Shown in pieces: positions 33,681-44,343 of a stretch of 64,000 nt of DNA (positions are counted from its first letter, which is position 1; the number at the start of each line of letters is the position of its first letter). The notes beneath the pieces are model-generated. The model saw only the letters and a list, made by a program, of their open reading frames with translations. It did not search any database and had not been told where the DNA came from. A program made the translations under genes and the position numbers. This stretch comes from Sphingobium sp. V4 (GTDB taxonomy: Bacteria; Pseudomonadota; Alphaproteobacteria; Sphingomonadales; Sphingomonadaceae): positions 248,001 to 312,000 of the forward strand of contig NZ_CP081002.1 of assembly GCF_029590555.1 (NCBI RefSeq), written 5' to 3'.

Positions 33681-34865
33681 ATGGAACATGATCCGGTCGT
33701 CATCGCGGGCTATGCCCGCACCCCCATGGGCGGGTTCCAGGGCGTGCTCTCGCCGCTCAAGGCCACCGATCTGGGCGCGGCGGCGGTGAAGGCGGCGGTC
33801 GCGCGCGCCGGGGTCGCCGCCGACGCGATCGACCGCATCTATATGGGCTGCGTCCTGCCTGCGGGCCTTGGTCAGGCGCCTGCGCGCCAGGCGGCGCTGG
33901 GTGCGGGCCTTGGCCTCAACACGCAAGCGACCACCGTCAACAAGATGTGCGGATCGGGGATGCAGGCGGCGATCATGGCGCACGAGGCGCTCGTCGCCGG
34001 AACCGCCGACCTGGTCGTAGCGGGCGGCATGGAAAGCATGACAAACGCCCCCTATGCCCTGCCCAAGCACCGCGCCGGCGCGCGGATCGGCCATGACAGG
34101 ATCATCGACACGATGATGATGGACGGTCTGGAGGACGCCTATGAACCCGGCAAGGCGATGGGTGTCTTCGCCGAGGAGGCAGTGCGCGACTATCAGTTCA
34201 CGCGCGGCGACCAGGACGACTATGCCATCCGCTCGCTCGCCCGCGCCAATGAAGCGATCGCCTCGGGCGCCTTCGCACGCGAAATCGTGCCGGTGACGGT
34301 GTCGGGCCGGGGCGGCGACAGTGTGATCGACACCGATGAGCAGCCCGGCAAGGCGCGGCCGGACAAGATACCTTCGCTCAAGCCCGCCTTCGTCAAGGAC
34401 GGCACCATCACCGCCGCCAACGCCTCCTCCATCTCCGACGGCGCCGCCGCCCTGGTGATGACGCGGCAGAGCGTGGCAGACAGGCTGGGCCTGCCGGTCG
34501 TCGCCCGCGTCGTCGCCACGGCCGCCCATGCCCATGAACCTGCGAAATTCACCACCGCACCCGTCCCTGCCATGCGCAAGCTGTTGGAAAAGGCAGGCTG
34601 GTCGGTCGAGGATGTCGATCTATTCGAGGTGAACGAAGCCTTCGCCGTCGTCGCCATGATCGCCGCCCGCGAACTGGACATCCCGGCGGACAAGCTGAAC
34701 GTGAACGGCGGCGCGACAGCGCTCGGCCATCCGATCGGCGCATCGGGCGCCCGCATCCTGGCGACGCTGATCGGCGCGCTGGAGCATCGGGGGCTCAAGC
34801 GCGGCGTTGCCAGCCTCTGCATCGGCGGCGGCGAGGCGACGGCCATGGCGGTCGAACTCGTCTGA
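33681..34865 (+). CDS. Acetyl-CoA acetyltransferase (thiolase)
   Basis: 394 residues. Active-site Cys in VNKMCGSGMQAAI, the conserved GGMESMTNAPY, the His motif GGATALGHPIGASGAR, and the second Cys in CIGGGEATAM. It catalyses reversible thiolysis of 3-ketoacyl-CoA; the motif set is closest to acetoacetyl-CoA thiolases. Twelve bases after the acyl-CoA dehydrogenase, with its own GAAGGGA Shine-Dalgarno. A second, different thiolase lies in the same operon, suggesting two cleavage steps or two substrates. Confidence 0.93.
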   Translation: MEHDPVVIAGYARTPMGGFQGVLSPLKATDLGAAAVKAAVARAGVAADAIDRIYMGCVLPAGLGQAPARQAALGAGLGLNTQATTVNKMCGSGMQAAIMAHEALVAGTADLVVAGGMESMTNAPYALPKHRAGARIGHDRIIDTMMMDGLEDAYEPGKAMGVFAEEAVRDYQFTRGDQDDYAIRSLARANEAIASGAFAREIVPVTVSGRGGDSVIDTDEQPGKARPDKIPSLKPAFVKDGTITAANASSISDGAAALVMTRQSVADRLGLPVVARVVATAAHAHEPAKFTTAPVPAMRKLLEKAGWSVEDVDLFEVNEAFAVVAMIAARELDIPADKLNVNGGATALGHPIGASGARILATLIGALEHRGLKRGVASLCIGGGEATAMAVELV

Positions 34866-34884
34866 TTTCGGAGAGGGAAAGAAC

Positions 34885-35646
34885 ATGGACATCAAGGGAC
34901 TGGCCGCCATCGTTACCGGCGGTGCTTCGGGCCTGGGCAAGGCGACGGCGCAGATGCTGGCCGCCAACGGCGCGAAGGTTACGATCTTCGACCTGAACGA
35001 GGAAGCGGGCAAGTCCGTGGCCGCCGAGATCGGAGGCGTCCATGTCGCCGTCAACGTCGCGGATGACGCCAGCGTCGCCGCCGGCCTCGACGCCGCCGAG
35101 CAGGCCCATGGCGTCCCCCGCATCCTCGTCAACTGCGCTGGCATCGCACCGGCGGTCAAGACGGTGGGGAAGGAGAATGTTGCTCATCCGCTCGACAGCT
35201 TCGCCAGGACGATCGCGGTCAATCTGGTCGGCACCTTCAACGTCATCTCCAAATTCGCCGCCCGCGCGGCGGCGGCCGACGAACTGGACGGGGAGCGCGG
35301 CGTCATCGTCAACACCGCTTCGGTCGCGGCCTTTGACGGCCAGATCGGCCAGGCCGCCTATTCGGCGTCTAAGGGCGGCGTGGTCGGCATGACCCTGCCG
35401 GTGGCCCGCGACCTCGCCCAGCACAAGATCCGCGTCATGACGATCGCGCCCGGCATTTTCCTCACCCCCATGCTGGAGGCATTTCCCCAGAATGTGCAGG
35501 ATGCGCTGGGCGCGCAGGTGCCGCACCCCAGCCGTCTTGGCAAGCCGGCTGAATATGCGCAGCTGGTCGAATCCATCGTCCGCAATCCCATGCTCAACGG
35601 GGAAGTCATCCGTCTCGACGGCGCCATCCGCATGGCGCCCCGGTGA
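34885..35646 (+). CDS. SDR, 3-hydroxyacyl-CoA dehydrogenase type 2 (HSD10-like)
   Basis: 253 residues from ATG 34885 (GAGAGGGA upstream). [11 protein letters not shown] nucleotide loop, [11 protein letters not shown], active-site [24 protein letters not shown] with Ser and the YxxxK pair, and [13 protein letters not shown]. This pattern matches the HSD10/type 2 3-hydroxyacyl-CoA dehydrogenases that oxidise 3-hydroxy-2-methylbutyryl-CoA and some steroids with NAD. Ends with GTGA overlap onto the next gene. Supplies the second oxidation of a beta-oxidation cycle between isomerase/hydratase and thiolase. Confidence 0.9.
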   Translation: MDIKGLAAIVTGGASGLGKATAQMLAANGAKVTIFDLNEEAGKSVAAEIGGVHVAVNVADDASVAAGLDAAEQAHGVPRILVNCAGIAPAVKTVGKENVAHPLDSFARTIAVNLVGTFNVISKFAARAAAADELDGERGVIVNTASVAAFDGQIGQAAYSASKGGVVGMTLPVARDLAQHKIRVMTIAPGIFLTPMLEAFPQNVQDALGAQVPHPSRLGKPAEYAQLVESIVRNPMLNGEVIRLDGAIRMAPR

Positions 35647-36431
35647 GCGGGGCGGGCATCGCCTTTACGGTCGAGGACGGCATCGCCCGGATCACGCTCG
35701 ACCGGCCGGACGCGGGCAATGCCATCACCCTGCCGCTGGCGCAGGCGATGCTGGCGGCGGCGATCCGGTGCGAGAATGATCCCGCGGTGCGCTGCATCCT
35801 GATTACCGGCAATGGCCGCCTCTTCTGCGCGGGCGGCGATCTCCCGCTGCTCGCCGGGGCGGGCGATCGCCGCCCTGAAGTGCTGAGCGAACTTATCGCC
35901 ACCCTCCATGCCGCAATCCAACGTCTCGTTCGCGGGTCCAAACCGCTGGTCACCATGGTCAACGGGCCGGCGGCTGGCGCCGGCTTCAGCCTGGCGCTGC
36001 TCGGCGACGTGGTCGTTGCTGCCCGGTCGGCGCATTTCACCGCCGCCTATGGCGCGATCGGCCTGACGGCAGATGGCGGCCTCAGCTGGCTCCTGCCGCG
36101 TCTCGTCGGGTTGCGCAAGGCGCAGGAGATCATCCTGACCAACCGCCGCATCAAGGCGGACGAGGCCGAAGCCATTGGCCTCATCACCCGCATGGTCGAT
36201 GATGACGCGCTGACGGATGAAGGATTGCGCGTGGCCACGGCGCTGGCCGACGGGCCGGTGCGCGCGCTCAGCGCCGCCCGCGCGTTGCTCTACGACAGTT
36301 TCGAGACGGGCCTTGAAACCCAGCTCGACCGGGAATTGCGGTCCATGGCGACAGCGGGCGCCGCGACCGAAAGCGAAGAGGGGCTGGCCGCGCTGCTGGA
36401 AAAGCGCAGGCCCGATTTCAGGGGAGTTTGA
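35643..36431 (+). CDS. Enoyl-CoA hydratase/isomerase family protein (PaaG-like)
   Basis: 262 residues, GTG start overlapping the SDR stop (GTGA). Crotonase fold with oxyanion elements LFCAGGDLPLL and NGPAAGAGFSLALLGDVVV. Both glutamates used by classical hydratases appear replaced: Ser in AGFSLAL, and AYGAIGLTADGGLSW at the second position. The latter keeps an Asp in the place used by PaaG-type isomerases. It is therefore more likely an enoyl-CoA isomerase or atypical hydratase than a standard one. If so, a true hydratase for this pathway is missing from the operon or encoded elsewhere. Confidence 0.85.
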   Translation: MSGAGIAFTVEDGIARITLDRPDAGNAITLPLAQAMLAAAIRCENDPAVRCILITGNGRLFCAGGDLPLLAGAGDRRPEVLSELIATLHAAIQRLVRGSKPLVTMVNGPAAGAGFSLALLGDVVVAARSAHFTAAYGAIGLTADGGLSWLLPRLVGLRKAQEIILTNRRIKADEAEAIGLITRMVDDDALTDEGLRVATALADGPVRALSAARALLYDSFETGLETQLDRELRSMATAGAATESEEGLAALLEKRRPDFRGV

Positions 36432-36434
36432 TCC

Positions 36435-38590
<2,156 letters not shown>

Positions 38591-38626
38591 CCGGAGACGG
38601 CGCCACCGCCGCCTCCGCGCCACCCC

Positions 38627-39403
38627 CTATTCGGCCTCGACCCAGGTGGAGGTGAGCGCACGCGGCGAAAGATATTTGGTCGACGTCCAGCCACCATCGA
38701 CCACGATCGTCTGCCCGTTGATGAATGCGGCGCCCGGAGAACAGAGAAAGGCAATGGTGCTCGCCACATCCTCGACCTCGCCCAGGCGCGGATAGGGCGT
38801 CGTCTCCACATTCACCCGCTTGAACATCTCGTCGTCGAACCGGTGCCGCACCATGTCGGTCATGGTGACGCCCGGCGCCACGCAATTGGCGCGGATGCCG
38901 CGCGGGCCATAGTCGCAGGCGATATGCTTGGTCAGCGCGTCGAGGCCGCCCTTCGACGCCGAATAGGCGCCCCCGCGCCGGCCACCGACCACCGCATAGG
39001 TGGAGGTGACGTTCACGATGCCGCAGCCATCGCCCATATGGCCGATCACTTCGCGACAGAGGCGGAAGGGCGCGCGCAGCATCAGGTTCAGGAACGCGTC
39101 GAGTGTCGCGTCGTCGGTCTCGTGCAGGGGCTTGGGGCTGCCCGCCCCGGCATTGTTGATCAGGAAGTCGATCCGCCCGAACCGCTCCAGCGCCAGCGCT
39201 ACGATCCGCGCCGGCGCATCATCATCGGTCACATCGACCGACAGCGTCGCCAGCCGCGACGGGTCGGCGATGTCCTGCTCCAGTTGCGCCAGCTTGCCGG
39301 GGTCGCGCCCGACGCCGACGATCGCCATGCCGGCATCGTGCAGCATCCTGGCCGTACATAGGCCGATGCCGCTGCCCGCCCCGGTGATGATCGCTACCTG
39401 CAT
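38627..39403 (-). CDS. SDR family oxidoreductase
   Basis: 258 residues from ATG 39403 (an in-frame TTG at 39415 is possible). Classical SDR: TGAGSGIGLCTA, NNAGAGSP, Ser in [24 protein letters not shown] with YxxxK, and C-terminal INGQTIVVDGGWTSTKY. NAD(P)-dependent alcohol/ketone interconversion; substrate unknown. Convergent with the flavin oxidoreductase and divergent from the next SDR, from which it is separated by a 168-base promoter region. Context suggests a role in the same ring or side-chain catabolism. Confidence 0.88.
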   Translation of the reverse strand: MQVAIITGAGSGIGLCTARMLHDAGMAIVGVGRDPGKLAQLEQDIADPSRLATLSVDVTDDDAPARIVALALERFGRIDFLINNAGAGSPKPLHETDDATLDAFLNLMLRAPFRLCREVIGHMGDGCGIVNVTSTYAVVGGRRGGAYSASKGGLDALTKHIACDYGPRGIRANCVAPGVTMTDMVRHRFDDEMFKRVNVETTPYPRLGEVEDVASTIAFLCSPGAAFINGQTIVVDGGWTSTKYLSPRALTSTWVEAE

Positions 39404-39571
39404 CCCGCTTCCCAATCCTCTCCTGTCATGCTGCGGTCATAGCCAAAGTCGCAGGGCGGAGTGACCCTCCGGCCGCAAATGACGCGGGGGCGATGCCTGC
39501 TGGCGGGAGACTTGCCGACACGCCCGCCGGAGCGCACCGATCATGGACCTATTCATGCCAAGGAACTGTCC

Positions 39572-40480
39572 ATGTCGCTGTTGAGATTCGATGATCGCGT
39601 GGCCGTCATCACGGGAGCGGGGCGCGGTCTGGGGCGCGCCTACGCGCTGCTGCTCGCCGAGCGCGGCGCCAGGGTGATTGTCAACGATCCGGGCGGCCTG
39701 ATGAGCGGAGAGGGCGGAGATGTCGGCCCCGCCGAGGAGGTGGTCCGCGAGATCCGCGCTGCCGGGGGTGAGGCCATGGCCTGCACCGAGTCTGTCGCGA
39801 CACCGCATGGGGGGCAGGCGATCATCGATGCCGCGCTCGACCAATTTGGCCGGATCGACATTCTCATCCACAATGCAGGCAATGTGCGATACGGCTCGCT
39901 CAAGGACTTGAGCCAGGAGGATTTCGACGCGGTGCTCGACGTCCATCTGCGCGGGGCCTTCCATGTCGTGCGGCCCGCCTTTCCCCGCATGTGCGCGGCG
40001 GGCTATGGCCGGGTGGTGCTGACCTCCTCGATCGGCGGCCTTTACGGTAATCAGGGCGTCGTCAACTATGCTATGGCCAAGGCCGGCATGATCGGCCTCA
40101 ACAATGTCGTCGCGATCGAGGGTGCGGCGGAAGGCGTCAAGTCGAACATCATCGTCCCCGGCGCGGTCACGCGCATGGCCGAGGGCATCGACGTGTCGGC
40201 CTATCCGCCCATGGGTCCGGACCTTGTCGCACCCGTCGTCGGCTGGCTGGCGCATGAAAGCTGCCCCGTCAGCGGCGAGATGCTGGTGTCGATTGCCGGG
40301 CGGGTCGCCCGCGCCTTCATCGGCGAAAGCCGGGGCGTCTACCGGCCGGGCTGGACGATCGAGGATGTCGCCGCGCAGCAGGACGGCATCTTCGACAGCG
40401 CCAATCCACTCATCTTCGGGCTGGACGGCCATGTCGATCATATCCGTTACAGCTGCGAGCGCGCGGCGCGGGGCCTCTGA
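39572..40480 (+). CDS. SDR of the multifunctional-enzyme type (HSD17B4-like 3-hydroxyacyl-CoA dehydrogenase)
   Basis: 302 residues from ATG 39572 with AAGGAA 8 bases upstream; the open frame begins at 39461 but lacks signals there. FDDRVAVITGAGRGLGRAYA, VNDPGG, HNAGNVRYGS, SSIGGLYGNQGVVNYAMAKAG with the YxxxK pair, and a C-terminal extension (GWTIEDVAAQQDGIFD) are typical of the dehydrogenase domain of peroxisomal multifunctional enzyme 2. Bacterial stand-alone copies (Hsd4B-like) oxidise 3-hydroxyacyl-CoA in side-chain degradation of steroids or branched acids. Convergent with the acyl-CoA synthetase operon. Confidence 0.87.
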   Translation: MSLLRFDDRVAVITGAGRGLGRAYALLLAERGARVIVNDPGGLMSGEGGDVGPAEEVVREIRAAGGEAMACTESVATPHGGQAIIDAALDQFGRIDILIHNAGNVRYGSLKDLSQEDFDAVLDVHLRGAFHVVRPAFPRMCAAGYGRVVLTSSIGGLYGNQGVVNYAMAKAGMIGLNNVVAIEGAAEGVKSNIIVPGAVTRMAEGIDVSAYPPMGPDLVAPVVGWLAHESCPVSGEMLVSIAGRVARAFIGESRGVYRPGWTIEDVAAQQDGIFDSANPLIFGLDGHVDHIRYSCERAARGL

Positions 40481-40505
40481 CGCGCCTCGTCGGTGCTGAA
40501 GCGCC

Positions 40506-42134
40506 TCAGCCCGTCGTCAACGACGCGCGGATGGCGTGCTTCAGCACCTTTCCTGCGTCGTTCTTGGGCAGGGCATCCCACAGCGTTACCGCTTCGGGAT
40601 ATTTGAACCGCGCCACCCCATGGCCCGCCAGGAAGTCGCTGATTGCCGCGAAGTCTGGCGTCGCCCCCGCCTGCGGCACGACCACGGCGACGGCGCGTTC
40701 GCCGGTGCGCGGATCGGGGATGCCCACGATCGCGATGTCGGCGATGTCGGGATGGCCGGCCAGCAGATCCTCTATCTCCTTGGGCGAGATATTCTCGCCG
40801 TTGCGGATGATCAGATCCTTGATCCGCCCGGTCACCACCAGATGATCGCCATCGACCCAGGCGCCCTGGTCCCCAGACCGGTAGAAGCCGTCCGCATCGA
40901 AGGCGTCCGCCTCGTCCTCCGCATGGATATAGCCGACCATCATCTGCGGCCCGCGCGCGCAAATCTCGCCCTCGGCCGACAGGCGCACGGTCGCGATGCC
41001 GGGCCGGCCGTCGGTGTCGGCCGCATGGGCCTGATCGGTGGCGTCGACCACGCCGATGGTCGTCACCGGCACTTCGGTCGAGCCATAGACGCGGCTGACG
41101 ATTGCCCTGTCGAAATAGTCCGCAGCATCGCGGATCAGAGCTGGCGGCACCGAGGCGCCGCCACAGATGAACAGCTTGAGGTGGGGCAGGCGGGTGGCGG
41201 CCGCGCGGGCCGCCGTCAACAGCGTCTGGAGGAACGGTGTCGCCCCCGCCATATGGGTGCAGCGTCCCTGCACCATCTGCCGAACGGCCTCGTCTCCGTC
41301 CCATTTCTCCATCAATATCGCCGTCGTGCCGAGCATGACAGGCATCTCGAACGCATAAATGGACCCGCCGATATGGCTGATCGGGGAGGGGACGAGGAAA
41401 CGGTCGCCTGGCTCCACCAACCAATGGCGGCCGATCTGCCGGATCAGCGCATTGAGCGAATTATGGCTGTGGAGCACCCCCTTGGGCTGGCCGGTGGTGC
41501 CGCTGGTGTACATCACCATCCGCACGTCGCCCGCGTCCAGTGCGGGCAGGGTGTCACCGCCCGGCGTATCCAGCAGCGCCTCGAAGTCCCCGGTCGCACC
41601 GGGTTCGCCGCGCAGAACGACGATCTCCGGCGGCTCTGCCAGATCGGCGCTCACGCGCGCCAGCATCGCGGCATAGTCATGCCCCCGGAAGCTCGCCGGA
41701 ATGAAGATCATCCGGCTCCGCACATCGGCCAGGATGAAGCGCAGGTCATGGTCGCGCAACGACGGCAGGATCGGGTTGGCGACCATGCCGGCCAGCGTCG
41801 ATCCCATGTAGATGACGGCCGCCTCCCGCCAGTTGGGCAGCATGAAGGAAATGACGCTGCCGGGGGCGAAGCGAGCCAGCAGCGACCGGGCTAGGGCGCT
41901 GGCCTGAGCGAGCAGCACGGCGGCGGACAATTGGCCCATATCGTCCTGCACCAGTATCCGGTCGGGCGTGTCGATGGCGGCACGGCGCAGCGCGTCGGCG
42001 CAGGTGTCGTCCCGCCACCAGCCATCGGCTCGCGCCGCTTGGGCGAGCGCTTCGTTCCAGCGGATATTCCATCCGCTCCGCGTCGTGCGTCGCATGGTCG
42101 TGCTTTCGGTCAGGGGGGAAGCCAGAGATGTCAT
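40506..42134 (-). CDS. AMP-forming acyl-CoA synthetase
   Basis: 542 residues from ATG 42134, which overlaps the upstream stop (ATGA). P-loop-like MYTSGTTGQPKGVLHS (about 185-200), VYGSTEVP, GFYRSGDQGAWVDGDHLVVTGR, and the catalytic lysine region LPKNDAGKVLKHAIR near the C-terminus. It activates a carboxylic acid to its CoA thioester via the acyl-adenylate. Last gene of a four-gene leftward operon (44101 to 40506) with two SnoaL-like proteins and an SDR. It should provide the CoA ester for the beta-oxidation operon next door. Substrate acid unknown; resembles cyclohexanecarboxylate/medium-chain ligases. Confidence 0.9.
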   Translation of the reverse strand: MTSLASPLTESTTMRRTTRSGWNIRWNEALAQAARADGWWRDDTCADALRRAAIDTPDRILVQDDMGQLSAAVLLAQASALARSLLARFAPGSVISFMLPNWREAAVIYMGSTLAGMVANPILPSLRDHDLRFILADVRSRMIFIPASFRGHDYAAMLARVSADLAEPPEIVVLRGEPGATGDFEALLDTPGGDTLPALDAGDVRMVMYTSGTTGQPKGVLHSHNSLNALIRQIGRHWLVEPGDRFLVPSPISHIGGSIYAFEMPVMLGTTAILMEKWDGDEAVRQMVQGRCTHMAGATPFLQTLLTAARAAATRLPHLKLFICGGASVPPALIRDAADYFDRAIVSRVYGSTEVPVTTIGVVDATDQAHAADTDGRPGIATVRLSAEGEICARGPQMMVGYIHAEDEADAFDADGFYRSGDQGAWVDGDHLVVTGRIKDLIIRNGENISPKEIEDLLAGHPDIADIAIVGIPDPRTGERAVAVVVPQAGATPDFAAISDFLAGHGVARFKYPEAVTLWDALPKNDAGKVLKHAIRASLTTG

Positions 42135-42688
42135 AGCGCCGCGTCCGGCCGCTGCCGCGCCCGCCGATTGACGAGCGGGCGCTGGTAGGAGGGATCCTCC
42201 CGCCCGCGCGCCGACACGCCATTGGCGGCGATGTCGGGCACATCGGCGAAGGGAATGGCGACGGCGGGAGGCATCACCGACCATTCGATGACATTGACCC
42301 GCAGCGCGATCCGCCATGCGCCGTCGCGCCGCTCGAAGCGGTCGATATAGCGTCCCCCGGCCATGATGACGCTGTCGTCGCGGTTGCGGCCGATGAACTG
42401 ATAATAGGTTTCGCCATGGGCCGTGTCGCCGTCCACGTCGATGCTCGACTGGAGCAGGACGTGATGGGTCAGGCTCTGGGCCTGGTCATGCAGGGGCATG
42501 GCCCAGTCCCAGCAATCGGCCGCGCTGCCGACGAAGGGACCGGCCGCGATCTCCGCATCGGCATGAAAGGCGGACAGATAGGCGTCGCGATCGAACCGGT
42601 CCATGCCCCGGCAGAAGCGGGCAAGGCAGTCCGCGATCGCCTGCCGGTCGATCAGGCCGGCCAGCCGGGTGTCCAGTTCATTGCCCAT
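42131..42688 (-). CDS. SnoaL-like (NTF2-fold) protein 1 of ligase operon
   Basis: 185 residues from ATG 42688, inside the end of the SDR gene (11-base overlap). NTF2/SnoaL_4 fold suggested by RQAIADCLARFCRGMDRFDRDAYLSAF, DVDGDTAHGETYYQF and GGRYIDRFERRDGAWRIALRVNVIEW. Family members are cofactor-free isomerases, dehydratases (BaiE bile-acid dehydratase is one) or hydrolases. The conserved R/D pairs of the N-terminal helix are present, but no catalytic assignment can be made. The genetic lock between an SDR and a CoA ligase suggests it acts on a ring or hydroxy-acid intermediate. Confidence 0.8.
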   Translation of the reverse strand: MGNELDTRLAGLIDRQAIADCLARFCRGMDRFDRDAYLSAFHADAEIAAGPFVGSAADCWDWAMPLHDQAQSLTHHVLLQSSIDVDGDTAHGETYYQFIGRNRDDSVIMAGGRYIDRFERRDGAWRIALRVNVIEWSVMPPAVAIPFADVPDIAANGVSARGREDPSYQRPLVNRRARQRPDAAL

Positions 42689-43571
42689 GACGGCCGGCCC
42701 CTGCGATTGGGCCCCAGATGGGGGCGCCCCTGGTCGCCCGCGCCGACGGAATGACGGCGCCGTCAATGTCGACGATGCCATAATGCCGGGCCAGTTCGGC
42801 GGTGATATATTCGCCCCCCGACCGCTGCATGATGTCGGGGTCTGCGGCCAGCGCCGCGATCACCCGGCCGGGATGCTCGACCGAGCTGCCTTGCTGGCTG
42901 GTGATCGATTGCGTCATCCGTTCCCCCATCCTGGCGAGGTTGTCGCGCGCCTTCTCGGTCAGGGTCAGCCCCTGCCACAGCGTCAGCGACGCGACATTGT
43001 GCGGCGCCAGCTCGATCGCCATGTCCCGCGCCATGCGGTCGACCGCCGACTTGGCGGTGCCGAACACCACGCCATAGGTATAGGTCACGGCGGCGAAGCC
43101 CGAGATGGCAACGATCAGTCCCGACCGCTGCGGCGCCATGATGCGCGCCGCATGCCAGGCGGCGACAAAGTTGGAGCGGACGCCGACATCCCACATTTCC
43201 AGGTTGGACAGCGGCTTTTCCCAGAAGGGCTTGGGTTCGATCAGATCGTCCGACAGCAGGAAGGCATTGTTGACCAATATGTCTAGCCGCCCCTGTTCCG
43301 CCTCGATCCGCTCGAACAGAGCCGCAACCGCCGCATCGTCGCCATGGTCGCAGACCGCCGCGATGCCGCGACCGCCGCTGGCCTGTCCCCGCTCGGTACA
43401 TTGCTGGGCGGTTTCGCCGACCGTGCCCGGCAGATAATAATCACCCGGATTGACCGTCCGGCCAGTGACATAGACGGTGCCCCCCTGCTCGGCGAGGACC
43501 AGCGCGATGCCCCGGCCGATGCCCCGGCTCGCGCCGGTGACAAGCGCGACCTTGCCCGACAGCGGGCCCAT
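42678..43571 (-). CDS. SDR-fold protein with a Phe in place of the catalytic Tyr
   Basis: 297 residues. TGASRGIGRGIALVLAEQG, NNAFLLSDDL and AISGFAAVT are SDR elements of the DHRS1-like subgroup. Where relatives have YGxxKxAxDRMA, this protein has FGTAKSAVDRMA, so the catalytic Tyr is Phe (codon TTC) while Lys remains. It either uses a different residue, such as the Tyr a few places before, or binds without normal dehydrogenase activity. ATG 43571 overlaps the stop of the upstream SnoaL gene by one base, and its own end overlaps the next SnoaL gene. Substrate unknown. Confidence 0.82.
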   Translation of the reverse strand: MGPLSGKVALVTGASRGIGRGIALVLAEQGGTVYVTGRTVNPGDYYLPGTVGETAQQCTERGQASGGRGIAAVCDHGDDAAVAALFERIEAEQGRLDILVNNAFLLSDDLIEPKPFWEKPLSNLEMWDVGVRSNFVAAWHAARIMAPQRSGLIVAISGFAAVTYTYGVVFGTAKSAVDRMARDMAIELAPHNVASLTLWQGLTLTEKARDNLARMGERMTQSITSQQGSSVEHPGRVIAALAADPDIMQRSGGEYITAELARHYGIVDIDGAVIPSARATRGAPIWGPIAGAGRHGQ

Positions 43572-44101
43572 CAGGCGTGCCCTTGGGCGAAGAAGGCGAC
43601 ACTGGCGTCGCGCCGGGCATCACCCGCATGGCGATCTGCCGGGAAGGGGAGGCCCATCAGCCCCTTGGACCAGTCGGCCGCCTCGCCCCAGTCGCAGCAC
43701 CAGTCATACAGCATGATCCGGGTGGCGATGCGCCAGTTCCCACCACGTTCCTCCAGCAGATCCAGATAACGCCCGCCGATCACCTTGTCCCGATCGCCCG
43801 CGCCCATGTCGACGCGATGATAGGAGAGGACATGTGTTTCGGCCCTGGCCTTGCTGCCCGCCAGTTCGACATGGCTCTGGCCCAATATATGCTGGGTGTT
43901 GGCAATGGCGTCGGAACCGGGGACTACCCACGCCAGATAGTCGGCAAAATCGCCGGCCCGCACGCCATAGTCATAGCGCGCATCCGGCCACCAGCAGGAC
44001 CGGATCAGGCCGGCGTCACGCCGATCTTCGCCGCGCGCAAGCCGCGCCAGGCAATCGCCAATCCGCGCCCGCGCCAACAAGGCTGCAACGCTTCCGTCCA
44101 T
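43571..44101 (-). CDS. SnoaL-like (NTF2-fold) protein 2 of ligase operon
   Basis: 176 residues, first gene of the operon. ARARIGDCLARLARGEDRRDAGLIRSCWWPDARYDYG, TQHILGQSHVELAG and GGRYLDLLEERGGNWRIATRIMLYDWC mark a SnoaL_4/NTF2-fold protein, related to but clearly different from the second copy in the operon. Such small cone-shaped proteins act as isomerases, dehydratases or hydrolases and may form hetero-oligomers. No signal peptide. The Trp/Cys-rich segments (SCWWPDAR, YDWCCDW) are unusual. Function unknown; a role in processing a cyclic or isoprenoid acid is inferred from SDR and CoA-ligase neighbours. Confidence 0.8.
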   Translation of the reverse strand: MDGSVAALLARARIGDCLARLARGEDRRDAGLIRSCWWPDARYDYGVRAGDFADYLAWVVPGSDAIANTQHILGQSHVELAGSKARAETHVLSYHRVDMGAGDRDKVIGGRYLDLLEERGGNWRIATRIMLYDWCCDWGEAADWSKGLMGLPFPADRHAGDARRDASVAFFAQGHA

Positions 44102-44231
44102 CGCTCCGGTCTCCCATGCCGCTCGGTTTCCCCGAACCGTCGGACGACGCTATCAGCCGATGGGCCGAAGCGAACAGGGCCAACCCGCATGTTCCGGCAC
44201 ATACCACGGGGGCGATATGGACTAATATTCG

Positions 44232-44245
44232 ATAATATATATTAT
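44232..44245. promoter_or_regulatory. AT-rich 14-bp palindrome upstream of the SnoaL-SDR-ligase operon
   Basis: ATAATATATATTAT is a perfect palindrome in the otherwise GC-rich 242-base gap 44102-44343. It lies 131 bases upstream of ATG 44101 and behind the GH43 gene end. It could be a promoter/UP region or an operator; no partner site was found. Confidence 0.35.
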
Positions 44246-44343
44246 GTTAAATTCCGTCACGCCGTACAATGTCGTTCAGCTGTCCAGATCGCTGTCGGCT
44301 TTCGCTACCATGCCACTGGTTCTCCGCCGCAACCAGCCATTCG

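Noticed and set aside
32511..34535. 674-residue minus-strand open frame opposite the acyl-CoA dehydrogenase and thiolase
   Set aside because: Shadow composition (His/Arg/Gly/Asp-rich), no motifs; sense-strand genes are unambiguous.
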